Positions 33,301 through 46,733 of a stretch of DNA of 64,000 nucleotides are shown one piece after another (position 1 is the stretch's first letter; each line of letters begins with the position of its first letter). The position numbers were made by a program, and so were the translations under genes. The stretch covers positions 496,001-560,000 of the forward strand of contig CAJQUW010016879.1 in the NCBI GenBank assembly GCA_907163375.1. The letters run 5' to 3'. The notes beneath the pieces were generated by a model, which was not told the origin of the DNA, did no database searches, and saw only the letters and a program-made list of their open reading frames with translations. The DNA comes from Prostheceraeus crozeri (lineage: Eukaryota > Platyhelminthes > Polycladida > Euryleptidae).

Positions 33301-36300
33301 AGTTATGTGAATTTGTGATTTCATTTAATCTTCACTCTGGTTGCATGAGTGTGTAATTAAGGACTGATTTTATCAGTTCACAAGTAACATGATTGCCGGT
33401 ATTCAAGTTTTGAAAGCGATAATCAGTGTGAGGTTGAGCTGGATGACAATGCATATTCTCAGTATGGACAACGAGCGTTTGCTTCTGCACTCTGAATTTA
33501 GAACAAAACATTGCTTTTGAAATGCTTCACAATCAACTGTTGTCATGCTAATGTAAGACCTCCTACATATGAATAGTTGCAGCTAACATCAATGAAATTC
33601 TGCCATGCGTTATATAGTTGCAAACAGCTGTCGACATACAGTTTCATAGAGCAGCTATGGTCTTATGCGTGTCGATCCCATGTTCGCAAAAAAGAGTTTA
33701 TATCATCTTCATCTTGAGCCTTCAATTCGAAACAGGATGATCACAAAGTCACAGGGTCCTCGGATCGGATCAACATTCTGATCATCAACGTTATTCCATG
33801 TTGACCACACACACAGTGTCTTATCCAGCCCTGTTTTGGGGGGAACTTCCCCCCTACATGTCAGAATTCTCCCCCTAATGGAAGACAACGAAATCATACA
33901 CTAGATGCAGGATGTAGCTTTAAATTTTTGAGATCGCCTTTTGCTTGTAATTAATGATGTAAATGAAGGATCTCTCAGGAAATCAGGACTCAGGAATCTC
34001 AGGAAGCATCCCTGAGACGCCGGAGTCGGCGCTAGTGAACATGATTATGAGGAGGATTACTGACAGGGTTGTTTTCGTTGGAAGTCAGCATGCCACAGGT
34101 GGAAACGAACCGGTGCTATGGAGATTAATGGGTACTTTCCTTTGCCGGCATGCCGGTGTTCCTGTATGCCTGGATCCATTCTAACATATCAAGACCTCCA
34201 AGGATGATGCAAGGCTACTATGACTGTGGTGCTTGGTAGATTGGGCTCGGTATGGCATATTTTAACATATAAACTAGGCGGCACATTTGCCGCCCAGTGG
34301 CGAAAGATTGTCGCCCACTCGACTAAAAATTTCATCACTGGGCGGCATGATAATGGACATGACACCTGCTTTATCCAAAAATCTGGTCGATACGTTCTAG
34401 CTTCTGTAATATATCTGCTGATCTGTCAATCGCTTTAACATATTTCCATCATTCAATCTCAATATGATTCTTTCTATAAAGTCGCAATCTACTCGTTAGG
34501 AAAAGAGCTAAGCCATTGTTTTTTCAAGACTTTCGCGGATGAATAATTGAACTGGCAAATTACACGTGCTGCGGTTGACGTCTTGAACCAACTCATACAC
34601 TTGCAAAAAAGAAACCCAGAGACGCCTACTAACAATGTCGGATCTCTAACAATAGCGAGATCAAGTGACCGAATCTTTAGAGCTGATAGAAGGACCGCTT
34701 TCGGTTGGCCGTGAAGATTTGATATTATTTAAATTGTCGATTGTGTCAGTAACTGTCTAGAGTCGTTCTTTAAAGATTAGGATCGGGAAACTTTAAGACG
34801 GCTCTCAAAATTTTACGAATTGATGAGCTTACATTCTACATGAATAAGAAAGTGGACATCTCACTAGACCTCATTAACATTGCTTATGATTTGTATGGCA
34901 CTGAGCACCGTAAAAACGAACTGATGCCAATTCAAATTATCATAAATTCATTTTATATTTTACATTCCAAGGCGATTGCATTGTCTTTCAATAATATTGA
35001 ATTTCATATGTGCGTCTTATATAATCAATTGACATTTGGATTTGACAATAAACGCTTTTGTGAATGTGGTACTGATATAACTTCAGAGAATTATTTAACC
35101 TGTGATAGTTCGCTGCTGGGAACTCACTTGGAAAAATAGGTTGAATAATCCATAATCCATGTAGGATTGCGCAAGCATATATGTAGGCCTATAGGCCTAC
35201 TTAATGGATCGCTTGGTCAATGTCGCCCAGTAAGATTTCCTTAAAATATGCTATGGGGCTAGGTCGTTACTACTCTGGGTCCCATTTTGCACGTTTAGAT
35301 GTATTGCGAAACTGATTCTTATGGATTTCCACGAACAACAATTGAAAAATTTAGAATGTATTACAAGTTGAAAATTCTATGGTGCTACTACTTACTTTTA
35401 ATGAGTAGCGTTAATTGTAATAATGATCTGCCATCCAGCAACCTTCTATAACATCGCACATAATTTAGAGCTTTGATTATTTAGACCGAGAAACTTTTAT
35501 GCGTGATGGATAAAATTCTGAAGGATTTTTCATATTCAATGATCATCTGTAGAGAAAAAATGTCACTTTCTTCGACATATTTTAGACAGGTCTAATTAAA
35601 TCAACTCTAGCTTTTGGACGCTTCGTCCCTTCTCATACTATGAGCAGAGGGACGGTCAAATATGATTGTCTTTGGAGACTATAATCTGACAAAGGAAGAA
35701 ACTTTTGTAATTTGGATGAAGCTTTTCGTTCTTCATCAGATTCAGGGGGAGTATAAGACTGGTCTGAAACTTGCGGACCGTGCAACGTTTTGAACAGCAC
35801 AATAAGTGTTATCATTCGATGCTTTCAAAAGAACCTTCATTCAATCACAGGCTTCAATATCAATTTCCTGAGATCGTTTGTTGAGTTTAAGTTCCCTGTG
35901 TGTGCAGAAGAAAAACCTGCATATCCCAACTTTACTCTGGTAATGGCGTATTGAAAATGAGCTGTGTTGAGAGATGGTCTGGTCCGGCGGCTGGTTTCCA
36001 TCTCTGATCTGACTAATGTGCAACTGTCAATTCTTGTATTTTGTGATTTTCATTCAAAGATTACACATCAACTTTCTTACTTAGAAAAGTCATGCACCAT
36101 AATTCTAGTTATCATGAGATACAGTGGCATTGTAAGACTAAACAGCAAAACTGCAAACTCTCTGATATTAGTATTGATATTAGCGAAATAATGACTACAG
36201 CGTGTTGAAGACGCTTGGGCCAATGAATAGAGAAGAGATGCCTATCTACCAGGCCGTTACCTCTCGACGTATCGCAGACATGTTTCTCCTTAACATTAAA

Positions 36301-38834
36301 TGTCGCGAGTCACGACATGCGATAAAACGACAAGGTCAGTCGAATTCACTGTCAAATGGCTGAAGGAATGACCGTTCAACAATAGAACCCTCCTTTGAAT
36401 GGACGTGAATAATTCATGGAGCTCAGTTCCGATTCTAATCTGCATGGCATTCTTATAATCATATTTCTTGAATCAAGTTGTTTTATATTTCTTGCATTTT
36501 CTAATGATTTTCTTCATTTTCATTTATCGACTGTTGTGAATCGTACTAAATTCTAGATAATTTAAATGACATGAAAGTTGGTGCTATAGATATATGCATG
36601 TAGAACTGCAATCAATTGTCGTTCTTCGGATATCTATGTCTCGATGCATATCGTGTCTACTCTCTGAGGAAGTAGCAGGTCTGAGACACGTCGCGCAATG
36701 TCATGTATTGTCACAGACCTGGCCGATAAGCGTTTTTCCTTGCGCATCAGCTTTGATATCACTCGTCATATAACATCTAATTGATATAATTGATCAAAAG
36801 TTTCTTTATTAAGGTGCTTTAAATAAGAAAAAATCTACTTTTCTTAGTACCGCGCAGCACAACATCGAATGCAATATGTTAGCTAGTACTTTGATGTCAA
36901 TTATAGCAAAATTAAAAATGCAATGATGAGTACCTCTCAAATGACATGCAATGCAGCAATTCTAAGAGATAAAATTGCATCAAAGCATAGTTAAAGAGTA
37001 AAAAAAGCGGTTAGATCGCATTGCGCATTAGACGCATACTATAAATCTCTGAAGAATTCACACTGAGAAATTCATGTATTGAACTTCTGAATGTTGCATT
37101 GTTGCAACCTCACAATTTGCTTTCTGCTATCTGACTTATATGATACATTGATAAAAATCACAATGAAGCAATCTGTAACAGAACATAACAGTAAATGCAG
37201 TGTGCTTTCCAGCTATAGATTTACATACGCACATGTTATCCGGATGAAAAGATCCATGTTTTACATTTGCTCTAAAATTTAAGGTGTGACGACCTCTAAA
37301 GCGACCTGACTCAAAATCTTGAGATGCAATCAGTTTAACAATATGAGCATCAGTGAATAAATAAAATGCAATGACAAATGAGCTTGATGGTGAGGAAAGC
37401 AAATATGATGATAATGTACTTCACTTTAAGGCCACATCACATCACCTACGTGTTGGGTGTTACATGTGCGTGTTGCGTTTTGACCATCGTATGAATGCAA
37501 ACATGCACATATAAGCTAACCATGCAAGAGGTTTTTGCACTGCAGCGTCATAACAGGATGTCTATGAATAGTGTGATAAAGAATTCTTTGTCATATTCAT
37601 AGATCTTCCTGGTCATGACTGTCACATCCAATCAGATTGTCTCTTGTTGAACATTTTTCAACTTCTGCGTTTTGACAGCTACATTCACATTTCATAATAG
37701 AAAATGACAGTTCATTCCTCTCATCGTGTTACATGTTCATGTACGTATTTAACTACCTTTTGCGCATGAAATTTCACCATTGATATGAACAGTTTATTGA
37801 CCTATATCTATGACTTTGAACACGCAACACGTATGATTTAATACGGCCTTTACACATTCATTGTAGAGTTACAATCTATGAGTGAGTGGGTTGTCATTTT
37901 CATAACTTATAATATTGATGGACGGTGCACGTATTCAGCGATGAAAAGCATACCTGTTGCAGACCTGAAATTCAGAAACAAAATATCCAAGCTGAATTAT
38001 GCATAATATAACATGCAGAAAGGATTGATAGACAATGCACTGTTTATTATAAAGCCTGGTGATCCCACAAGCTTAACTCGGTTAACAAGAAGATTGCTAT
38101 ATCTTTCTGACACTATGGAATCAAACAGAATGTTTCTATCAAGTATAAATGGGCTAATCAGCTAGCACGCGTTATTTCTTTATTAGGATCAGTCGTGTAT
38201 TAATGAGCGACGATAAACCAAGCTATAGCAAGATGCTATCATTCCGCATATACAATTACGCTGATGAAGTAAAGCGAATGCGCAGTTTAAAATCAGGGTC
38301 AATTAAATTTGATTCTTGCAACTTCAAGTAAACAAAGCTAAGCTAGTCAAAGACACCTACTAATTTTTTGCTCATTCTTTCACAAAAAGAAAATGAGGTA
38401 CAGAAGAATGCAGGTAGCTATAATATGTGTCATTATCTTATAAATAAGATTTACAGAGCTGCACGTAATGAAGCATTGATCGCAGCCCTCAATTTCATTT
38501 TCCAAGCGGATTTTCTACAGTTGCTGCTACTGCTTACTGGAAAAGAAGCCACGCGTCTGGTCTTTACATAAAGTTTCTGCCTTTTCTTCCTCCAATTGTA
38601 CCTATTATATTTCTCTCTCAAAATTCAAAAAGTCACTTTCCAAATTAAAGGGTCTTTTTTCAGAAGATAAATACCCAGAAATACAAATGAATGGTTACAG
38701 ATGTGATAATTACATAATTACATATCAACATTGTCGATGATGAAGTATACATGATCTGATAATTTATAGGGAAACGAGGCACATTCACGAGATTGATGAT
38801 GATGATTTCGTACTTGTATATAATATCTGTATAT
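33301..38834. other. No gene recognised
   Basis: 5.5 kb of AT-rich sequence. A 99-codon plus-strand ORF at 34840-35139 ends in a Cys-containing segment (FCECGTDITSENYLTCD) that faintly recalls LINE C-termini, but not enough to call. There is a small GC hairpin (GGCGGC-acattt-GCCGCC) at 34268-34285 and two adjoining TAGGCCTA palindromes at 35184-35199. Otherwise nothing. Confidence 0.5.
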
Positions 38835-39965
38835 AATCTTTGGATGATTCCAACGTTGTCGGAGTTCAAATAATAAGTTACGATCTCTCAAAGGCATTTG
38901 ATCGGCTGAAACACAATGTAATTATAGATCGTATGTTGAAATGCGACATGCCAAAAGAGCTCATATCATGGGTATTGAGCTATCTTGAAGATCGTTCACA
39001 ATATGTTAAAATTGGAACTGTCTGTAGTACCCGATTACTCGTCACCTCAGGAATCCCTCAAGGTTCCGTCTTGGGGCCATTTCTTTTTTCGATTGTAATG
39101 GGTTCACTTGATGAATGACTGCTGTCAGATTGCTATGTACGCAGACGATATTACAATCAGTGCACCGCTTTACAAAACAACAAACCCGCACATCACCGCT
39201 ACCCACAACTCGGTCCTAGAATGGTCACATCGATGTGGACTCCCGCTAAATTTGAATAAGTGTAAGTCACTGGTCATTCCGAAATCTAAAGACTGTCACT
39301 CGACATATTTAAAGGATGTAACTTCAGTTGAGACGCTGACAATTCTAGGAGTCACCTTTAACAAGAGTTGGTCATGGAGCAACCATTTTGACAAAATTGC
39401 AGCATCTGCGTCCAGACGCCTCTTTCCTTTAAGATTGCTTCGACCGCATTTAGATAATTCTCAGCTGAAGTTGGCCTACTGCGGCATCATGCGATCAATT
39501 ATTGAATACGCATCTCCGCTATTCATTGGACTTTCCAAGAGAGACGCACATGGACTTGAAGTATTGCAAAGCAGATATCATCGACTTATGTGTGGCCGAC
39601 ATTGTACAAATGACTGTCTTCAACCCCTTGAGGAAAGGAGAAAAATTTCGGCAACTAAATTGTATAGAACAGCCTCTAATGATAATCATATTTTGAATAA
39701 ATTTCTGTGTGAAATCTGCACTTCAGGACGCTTCCTACTACCAAGAGTATCCACTATTCGCAGACTCAATTCTTTTTGTGTAAAAGGCGCAACTATTCTC
39801 AATGATCAATTTACGCGTACGAGTATTGCATGAGACTTCTACTTAATGACTGCTTACTTGATGAATCTCTTTAGCATCACTTTATGATTTCACTACTTGA
39901 AATGTACGATTTTCATTTATCTGGAAATAAACGCATATTATTATTATTATTATTATTATTATTAT
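38835..39965 (+). mobile_element. LINE, 5'-truncated, with (ATT)n 3' tail
   Basis: Starts inside the reverse transcriptase at motif A (SYDLSKAFDRLKHNVI) and continues through GIPQGSVLGPFLF, the catalytic YADDITIS, LNLNKCKSLVI, ILGVTFNKSWSW, the IEYASPLFIGL thumb region and the terminal RRLNSFCVKG before a stop at 39833. A single frameshift near 39108-39118 separates the segment up to GSLDE from the YADD segment. The 3' end is a clean (ATT)n run (39935-39965), the tail type of several CR1/L2-like families. Catalytic residues are intact, so the copy is relatively young but truncated. Target duplications were not evident. Confidence 0.92.
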
Positions 39966-41022
39966 GCCAGTCTGAACCACTCTATCATGGAATGTAAAAA
40001 AGATTAAATGATACAATACAATGCATGAGCGGCAAGTAGACATCGCGTTCAGGTTTGTGGTCGCTATACATGTAAATGGATAGGAAGATAAATCACCACG
40101 TCATGCTAATTGAAGGAGGGGAGATAATTTTGTAGAATGTTTGCATCTGAGATAGAATATAAGAGTGCTTCAATCATTTAAAAATCTCTATTAAAATATT
40201 CATAAAGGAGCACGTGCCTCGGGTCACATTACGCAACAACACATCTCTATTTAGTGAACTCTCTCGCTCATTTGTTTCAAACTGATGATTTATTACTGGA
40301 ATATTCATGCTGTTTATCACACCGTACTGAAGTTAATTTCTAGATTCAAGCTGAAGAAGCAGGACTGAGATATCGAGGTCTTTGTGTTCCAGAAGATTTT
40401 GACAGGAGACTATGCTCTTTCCGGAAGGGGAAATCTAATAACACCTTTACTGATACCGTTTTTCCGTCGGAGGGAAGAAAGACATAACGTTTCTCTACCT
40501 GTGTTCTGAAATGGATATTCTAAAGTTGCTGGCAGCTGTTCTCGAAAAGACAGACCAGGCTGGTGGTGTTGATTCTTATTTTTATGGACTTGTTCTTCTT
40601 TCTCCTAAGTATATATTTTAGTTTTTAGCCTTAAAAGGTAGTAAAGCAAGTTTTGCAAATCACATAAGTTCAATTCAGGATTATGATATTTACATCTTAG
40701 TTTTATATATATAAGAAACTGTACGTTTGAATTCAATTCATATAAAAAGCATTGCAATCAAATTTTTAAAATCAATCAAAAATATGTAGTGGTCCACGTC
40801 TCGTTGATGACTTTCAGGAAAAAGAGTTTTGTGTGCAAATGTGCAGTCTGCAGAGAGCATACAAGTAGTACATATGAAACATTCCTACAATGCGGCGTCA
40901 GCACCCCTTATAAAACATGAACTGTGTATGGTTCACTGAATTTACAGCTGGCAGCAATTATGTATATAAATTGTCTCATAGATCGTGCTGGCACTGACGA
41001 TTTAGAGATCCATAGCCCGGTC

Positions 41023-41345
41023 GAGATTTGCAATTAGCAAGCTAGTGAAACTTCGACTGGCGATCATTCAATATCACTTTAAACACAATACTGGCAAATA
41101 GCCAAAGTTAGTGCGAAGAATTAATTAATAAATGCTGCTTTTTGCAAACACAAAGTAAATAGAACAATTAAATATTGAGTTGCATCCTCAGTTGAAAAAT
41201 GGTAATAGACCTGAATAGCTGCCATTTCATCCAATATCAGGAATCATCACTCAACCTAGTTCACATCTCTCAACATCGACAAAACTCCCTGTTTAAAGTT
41301 GCAGAGACATGCCCGGGTAAATTTGAGATTCGCAATTAGCAAGCC
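41023..41345 (-). repeat. Dispersed repeat, copy 2
   Basis: The part 41148-41345 is the inverted counterpart of 9037-9240. The longer unit here is bounded by near-identical direct strings GAGATTTGCAATTAGCAAGC (41023) and GAGATTCGCAATTAGCAAGC (41325), about 300 bp apart. No ORF. Confidence 0.7.
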
Positions 41346-43585
41346 GAGTCGATATAAGATTTCATCCATAACCACACCATGCGACTCAGCGCGACTCGTT
41401 GTGCCTCAGCGCGGTTCAATGTGGCTAGGCTTTCTACCTTTCTAGGTGTGGTGAATAACATCGGCCATTTTTGTGATCAAAATATACAGGATGCCTATTC
41501 ATGACTCTTGCTCAGATATCTAACATGAAGATTCATATAGGCATTTTGTTCTCCTAAAATGGACATAAAGTTCGGATTTCTTGAAAGTGTACGCCACTGA
41601 AAAGCTGAACCAGTACCCGGTAGCTGAATTTTTTAACTAACTAGATTTTGTAGTGAATTATGACCCCGGCCATAGCCATAGAATGAAACAGTCATATAGC
41701 ACTTGTTTTCAACTATCAGCCCAGTTTGATGCTTAATTCTCCTCAGTAATCGGTTACCAGTTATATACTGTTCTGCTCATGGTCTACATTAACTGATGAC
41801 TTTGATAGGAAAAGTTTTCTGAAGTAATGATTCAGTCAAAGATATTGTGCACATTTCATTCATGAAACAGATAATCATCACTAGCACTGTGCTCAGTTGT
41901 TATCGGCGACACAATATTGACGGCAATACATCTGAAGGACGACATGCATCCATTGTAGCGCACACTTGCACAACATGCGCAGCACGTACCTGCAATTTAT
42001 GAAATTCCTAGGATGCTGCCATAGATACTGCATAATGTAAATCGTGAAGAATGATGCTAACTCTTATGAAACAATTTTTGTATAAATCTGACATAGGCCT
42101 ACTGCTAATCGTAAACTGATGGACAGAAAGCTTCCATATCTCAGCATGTACCATTTTTTCTATGCTTTTCCGTGAATCCAATTGAGATATGACAATATTC
42201 TGTCTTTAATATGAAAGTTTTGAAATCATCATATTTTGGTCAAATGAATGCGATTTGTCACCACGGCAAATTAAAAGGAGAGGATTAAAACCAAATCATG
42301 CTTTAAAGCGGCGTCCCTCAAGTTCAGTTATATTATTTTACTCATGACGTATAACTTAAGCTCAACAGATATGAACTTCAGTAGCTTTTTATGCTTGAAA
42401 ATGCTATTCTTTAATTCAAATAAACTTCCCACCTTAAATACAGTGTTCATTGAGTGACACGAAAATTGAATCATGAATTTGATTATCTTCGGCGATATTT
42501 GATATATTTTGCACACGAACATCTTGATAATGTTTGAATGTTAATTCTCGAAAAATATATAGGATGCATGCATTCTAATTATGTTCAGGTTGCACTTCAC
42601 TTTGATTTCCATTACTGAAATGGATGTTGCGTACCCGAAAACAGTAGTCGTGGGAAATATGTTTTTTCATGAGGCTATAGAACGGAGAACAGTTCTGTAT
42701 GCTCCACCATGATTTTGATCAGCTTGTACACCGATCTCAATAATATCATCAAGCTTACTATGGATACGGCAGCAAAACATTTCACTCCACGTCGACCAAT
42801 GATTGGTTGCTTGTAAGTCCTCAAATCAATGAATACCAAGTCAGCAATGTCACGATCTACTGTACCATTTCATTGAAACTTCTATGACAGAAATTTTGTT
42901 TAAGATATCACAATCCATCCATGTGATCCACCCGCTGCCTTAAGAAATTTTGTTAAAGAGGTTTTTTATACGTGGTGCTCTTATATTTCAGTGCGCAAAA
43001 CTACACAGCAATCAACTGACAATCTTCGTTTACAATATGCTTCGCAACTCGCTCAATTCCGTGAATTCCGTGGCCTACGTGAATGTTTTCATTAGATGAA
43101 CTTTGAAGCTTTGAGTAGCATCTAGAACCAATTATAAGCAAAAAATGTCAGTAAATTGTTGGAGATCAGCAACAGATCTCAGTTAGTGCATTCATGACCC
43201 GGTGATCCGCAATATCTATTTTGAAATTTGGGTTTTCTGCTCATTTTTTCGTATAGGTCTGTAGTATTAATCAAGCTATCGGGTATTTCATTATTTAGCA
43301 AAATTTAGTAGAGATTACTTCAGTTGATAAATGCATATCATTCATTATTTATTTTTCCTTTGATAAATTATTTTATCATCATTCATTTCTATATTCCTCA
43401 TTATTTTAATCGATCATTTTTCATTGCTTCATATATAAAATGCATTATTGGTCAACTTATTCCTCACACTTTCTACAAGCACTATAGAGCCTTTTTATCA
43501 TCTAATCATGATTTCAGCGTTCTGCATGAGAACTGCGGTAGTGGGTGATAAGAATGTGGTACAATGAATGATAGTCTCCTCTACA

Positions 43586-43947
43586 GGATTCCCGGATATC
43601 CGTTCCATCGTTGCTGGAGACCGCCCGAACCACAAATGAAGCAATTACATTTCGATATTCCTACACACGTATATATGACTATCGATCCCAAAACAGTGAT
43701 TCTGTGGGTTGGCTGATTGCGTAAATGTTGTCCCAAATCAAAATTTAGAATGAATTTTGACAAACAATTGACAAATAACCTCATGCATCCGTTGATTTCC
43801 TTACTAAGGGGTTAGTAACTGGGTCACCTATTTTTGTCCCTTGGGCGGCGAGTCGGTAGCCCGGATTTGCGGATTCTCGGATACCCGTTCCATCGTTGTT
43901 AGCGACCGCTCTCAGAACCCCGAATGAAGCGATGACATTTCGATATT
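43586..43947 (+). repeat. Pair of ~75-bp direct repeats
   Basis: 43586-43659 and 43871-43947 share the GTTCCATCGTTG core, GAATGAAGC-AT-type middles and ACATTTCGATATT ends, about 80% identical by eye, 211 bp apart. Immediately after them, two 36-bp units (43963-43998, 43999-44031) repeat CGGATAA-...-CGTGGAAATTATATTAT. Confidence 0.75.
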
Positions 43948-45600
43948 ACTGTACCGAATAACCGGATAATGCGTGGAAATTATATTATTGCGAATATACG
44001 GATAACTCGTGGAAATTATATTATAGAATCGAAATGACTGAAATTTTATGACTGACTGCAAACCTACATGAGCCCGAACAGCGCGAACTGTAAGTTTGAT
44101 GAAACTAAAAATAAGGCACTATGTGGAGAAGAGCATTAGATTTTTACGATCAATCATTTTCGGAAAGGCAAAATATTCACAATTCACCCTGCGAAATGAA
44201 ATCAATTCAATGTATTGTGCGAAGGAGCGTGAGAAGGTCATCAAACTAATACATAAGGAAACATGTCAAACAAATTGCATCAGGCAAATGATTTTAAATA
44301 TCTCCAGGGTATGACCATCATTTATCTATGGTGTCTTCTTGCTCAATATTTTCAGCAAAATAAAGCGTAAGACACTTTCAAAAAACTATTTAAGGAGAGA
44401 AAATGCGGGACATCTCTCAAGTTACATCCGTGCGGGTTTTCAATCTGGCGCATTTTTGCGAATGACAGATGCGGATAGCGACAACGGATAATGTGATGCA
44501 GTTTTTTTCAATCTATTTTCAGTAAATCAATCTATTTCTGCATCAAGCTCATTAAGATCCAAGCGTCCCTCAAGTTACAAAATCATGGTAACAAATTTTC
44601 AAGTTTTTGGACACTTCGATTCATTGCTATTACCATAACACATCCTCCAGCTTAGTGGATACCGGCCGAGGCCGGGCCGGCTGGTGTAGAAAAACCTGTC
44701 GTAACCAAGCCGGCGTCTCTGTAACCTACTAATTATGACTGTTAGCTGCTCAACTAAGACCGTTAGACATCTTTCGATTTCTCGATTTCTATATAACACA
44801 CGGTAGGCTTACCAGTACTCTGGATAAGCAAGAGTTCCCGATGAAGAACAACGACCCTGATTTTCATCAATTTCTATCCAAATTGTTCCTCTATCAGGAA
44901 ATTAGACAAATATTCCTACTTCAATGAAAATGATTGAGCAGCAATGCGCAACTCATTCAATATAATATGGAATAATTTTGCGACAGATAGTCAAACAATC
45001 GTCACTATAGCAGCATGCTGGTCACCTCGTAACTGTCGAACACCTTTATACCCATGCTGCTTGGAAAAATGCGCGAGCGCAGGCGCGATGAAGGCGTTCA
45101 TGCAGTTCGATAACTCATTAATAGAATATTTTGGGGGAAGACATTCATGTGCATTCATGGCTAGAGCCATCAGCTAAAAGAAACAAAAGGGACAATTGTA
45201 GTTTGTTCGAATTGTTCGCGCGCGTAAGCTTCAAGTCTTTATTCTTGAAAAAAATATTAATTTCGAAAATAATTTATGAATCAAAAGTTATGAATTTAAA
45301 TTCAATTTATCATTTGAAAAGAAGGTGCCATTAGAAGCGCATTGATCTCCTATTTCTTTTGGTTACAAATTTTGGCCGCATTGGGATCAAAATGTCCTCA
45401 AGAGAGTACAATATGCATGAAAGGGTTAAGCTTAAAATCTTTTCGGGTCAGAAATGACCGTCGGTCGTGTAAACTTACTAACTCATTCTTTATGAAGTAG
45501 GCCTTTATGCGATTTTCATGGTGTCATTCATCAGGGAAAGCTAATTTCAGTGGTGGAATATAAAAAGGATTGGCTGTTGACCTAGTTGTTGGCACACATA

Positions 45601-45670
45601 GTAAGTGCGGCCGTGATTCTTTCGGCCTTCGAAATGGCGGCCGAAAAATGTAAAAGGTTGCGCACCTCTG
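45601..45670 (-). repeat. Possible hAT-type terminus
   Basis: Read on the minus strand from 45670, the sequence starts CAGAGGTGCGCAACCTTTTA, close to the CAG-GGTG-GCAACC ends of many hAT elements, with inner GGCCG repeats. A matching opposite end and an 8-bp duplication were not found, so it is a solo end at best. Confidence 0.35.
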
Positions 45671-46733
45671 GTCTAGAGAATACATGATTCTTACCAAATT
45701 CATTTACGCGTATATGCTGAGTAAGTGACTCCACACAGTCTATTTGAGATAGAGTGAGGCTTAAAACTAGGACTAAAACTGTATAAGTAAATGATTGTCT
45801 ATAGATTTTGTGCGTTGGCTTTCTAAAAATATTGTAGACATCAACATAAGGGCAATATTCTGACTGTGAGTCGACGATGGAACTTCAGTAAGACTGGCAA
45901 AAGCCTAGACAAAACTTCCATGCACCTGATTAACCAGAACGATAAGATTTTCCGAATCCGGTGATCATCAGAATATCGCAATTCCCATTGCAATTAGACA
46001 TCTGATCACTCTGTCGCAAAAGGCACGAGATAAAAGATGACAGTACGCTTAAAAAGAAAAATACGCTGATTACACATGTCATCAGTATAGGAAGGCCCAA
46101 TATATTTCCTTCCTTTTGAGTGATGGACGATATATGATGGGGAGCATAAAAAACGTTCATTCAGAAAGTTCATCAAAATAAATATTTTTTATTCACAAAA
46201 TGATTTCAATGTTAAACCCAACTTGCAATCCCAACTTTCCAATCCAGACCGAGTTCGAATAGCACATAGAAGGAATTTCGTTTTTCATAATTGATTATTT
46301 ACTTGTATAATTGAAAATTAAATTGCGTCAATTAATTTGGAATATATTCTTCTAATGAATTGTATCTTTCGTGTTGCTTTGAGAAGCGCGTTTATTATTG
46401 ACTTAAGATTGCGGTTGTTGAATTGAGAAGCTACATTAATTAATTGGAAATGTGTGCTAAGTTTATAATACTTTTGGTGTATCGGATGGTTCATAATTAT
46501 TGTGTATTGCAAGTTGTGAATGCACATATTAATGAAAATGATTATGTACAGAAATACGATTTGCCGGTATTATTAGCCCTTTGAAAGAGACTAACTGTCG
46601 GTCGAAACATCTGGCGTTCAGTTGGAATGTATTTACTTCAATTTTTTGAAGTTGAAAGGAAGAAAATGAACACTGCTCTTTTCTAATCACACAGAAATGT
46701 CCACACCAATAAAGAATCAATTGCTTTTTAGCC

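Larger units (their letters stand above)
39966..46733. other. No gene recognised; scattered repeats
   Basis: Contains dispersed repeat copy 2 (41023-41345), a pair of 75-bp direct repeats (43586-43947), two 36-bp tandem units (43963-44031), a GC-rich spot at about 44660-44690 and a possible hAT terminus ending at 45670. No host gene or RNA is recognised in the remainder. Confidence 0.5.

Noticed and set aside
34840-35139. 99-codon ORF as a host gene
   Set aside because: No recognisable domain, no splice context and only a vague C-terminal resemblance to LINE tails.
36664-36695. Hammerhead-like string CTGAGGA ... GAGAC ... GTC
   Set aside because: The GAAA box is altered, stem II does not pair convincingly and there is no Penelope-like sequence nearby.
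44640-44720. GC-rich patch GGCCGAGGCCGGGCCGGC as a CpG-island promoter
   Set aside because: Only a few tens of bases, isolated in AT-rich DNA and with no gene beside it.
46575-46615. GGTCGAAACATCTGG string resembling the 3' half of a hammerhead
   Set aside because: No CTGANGA box at the right distance and the cleavage triplet is absent.
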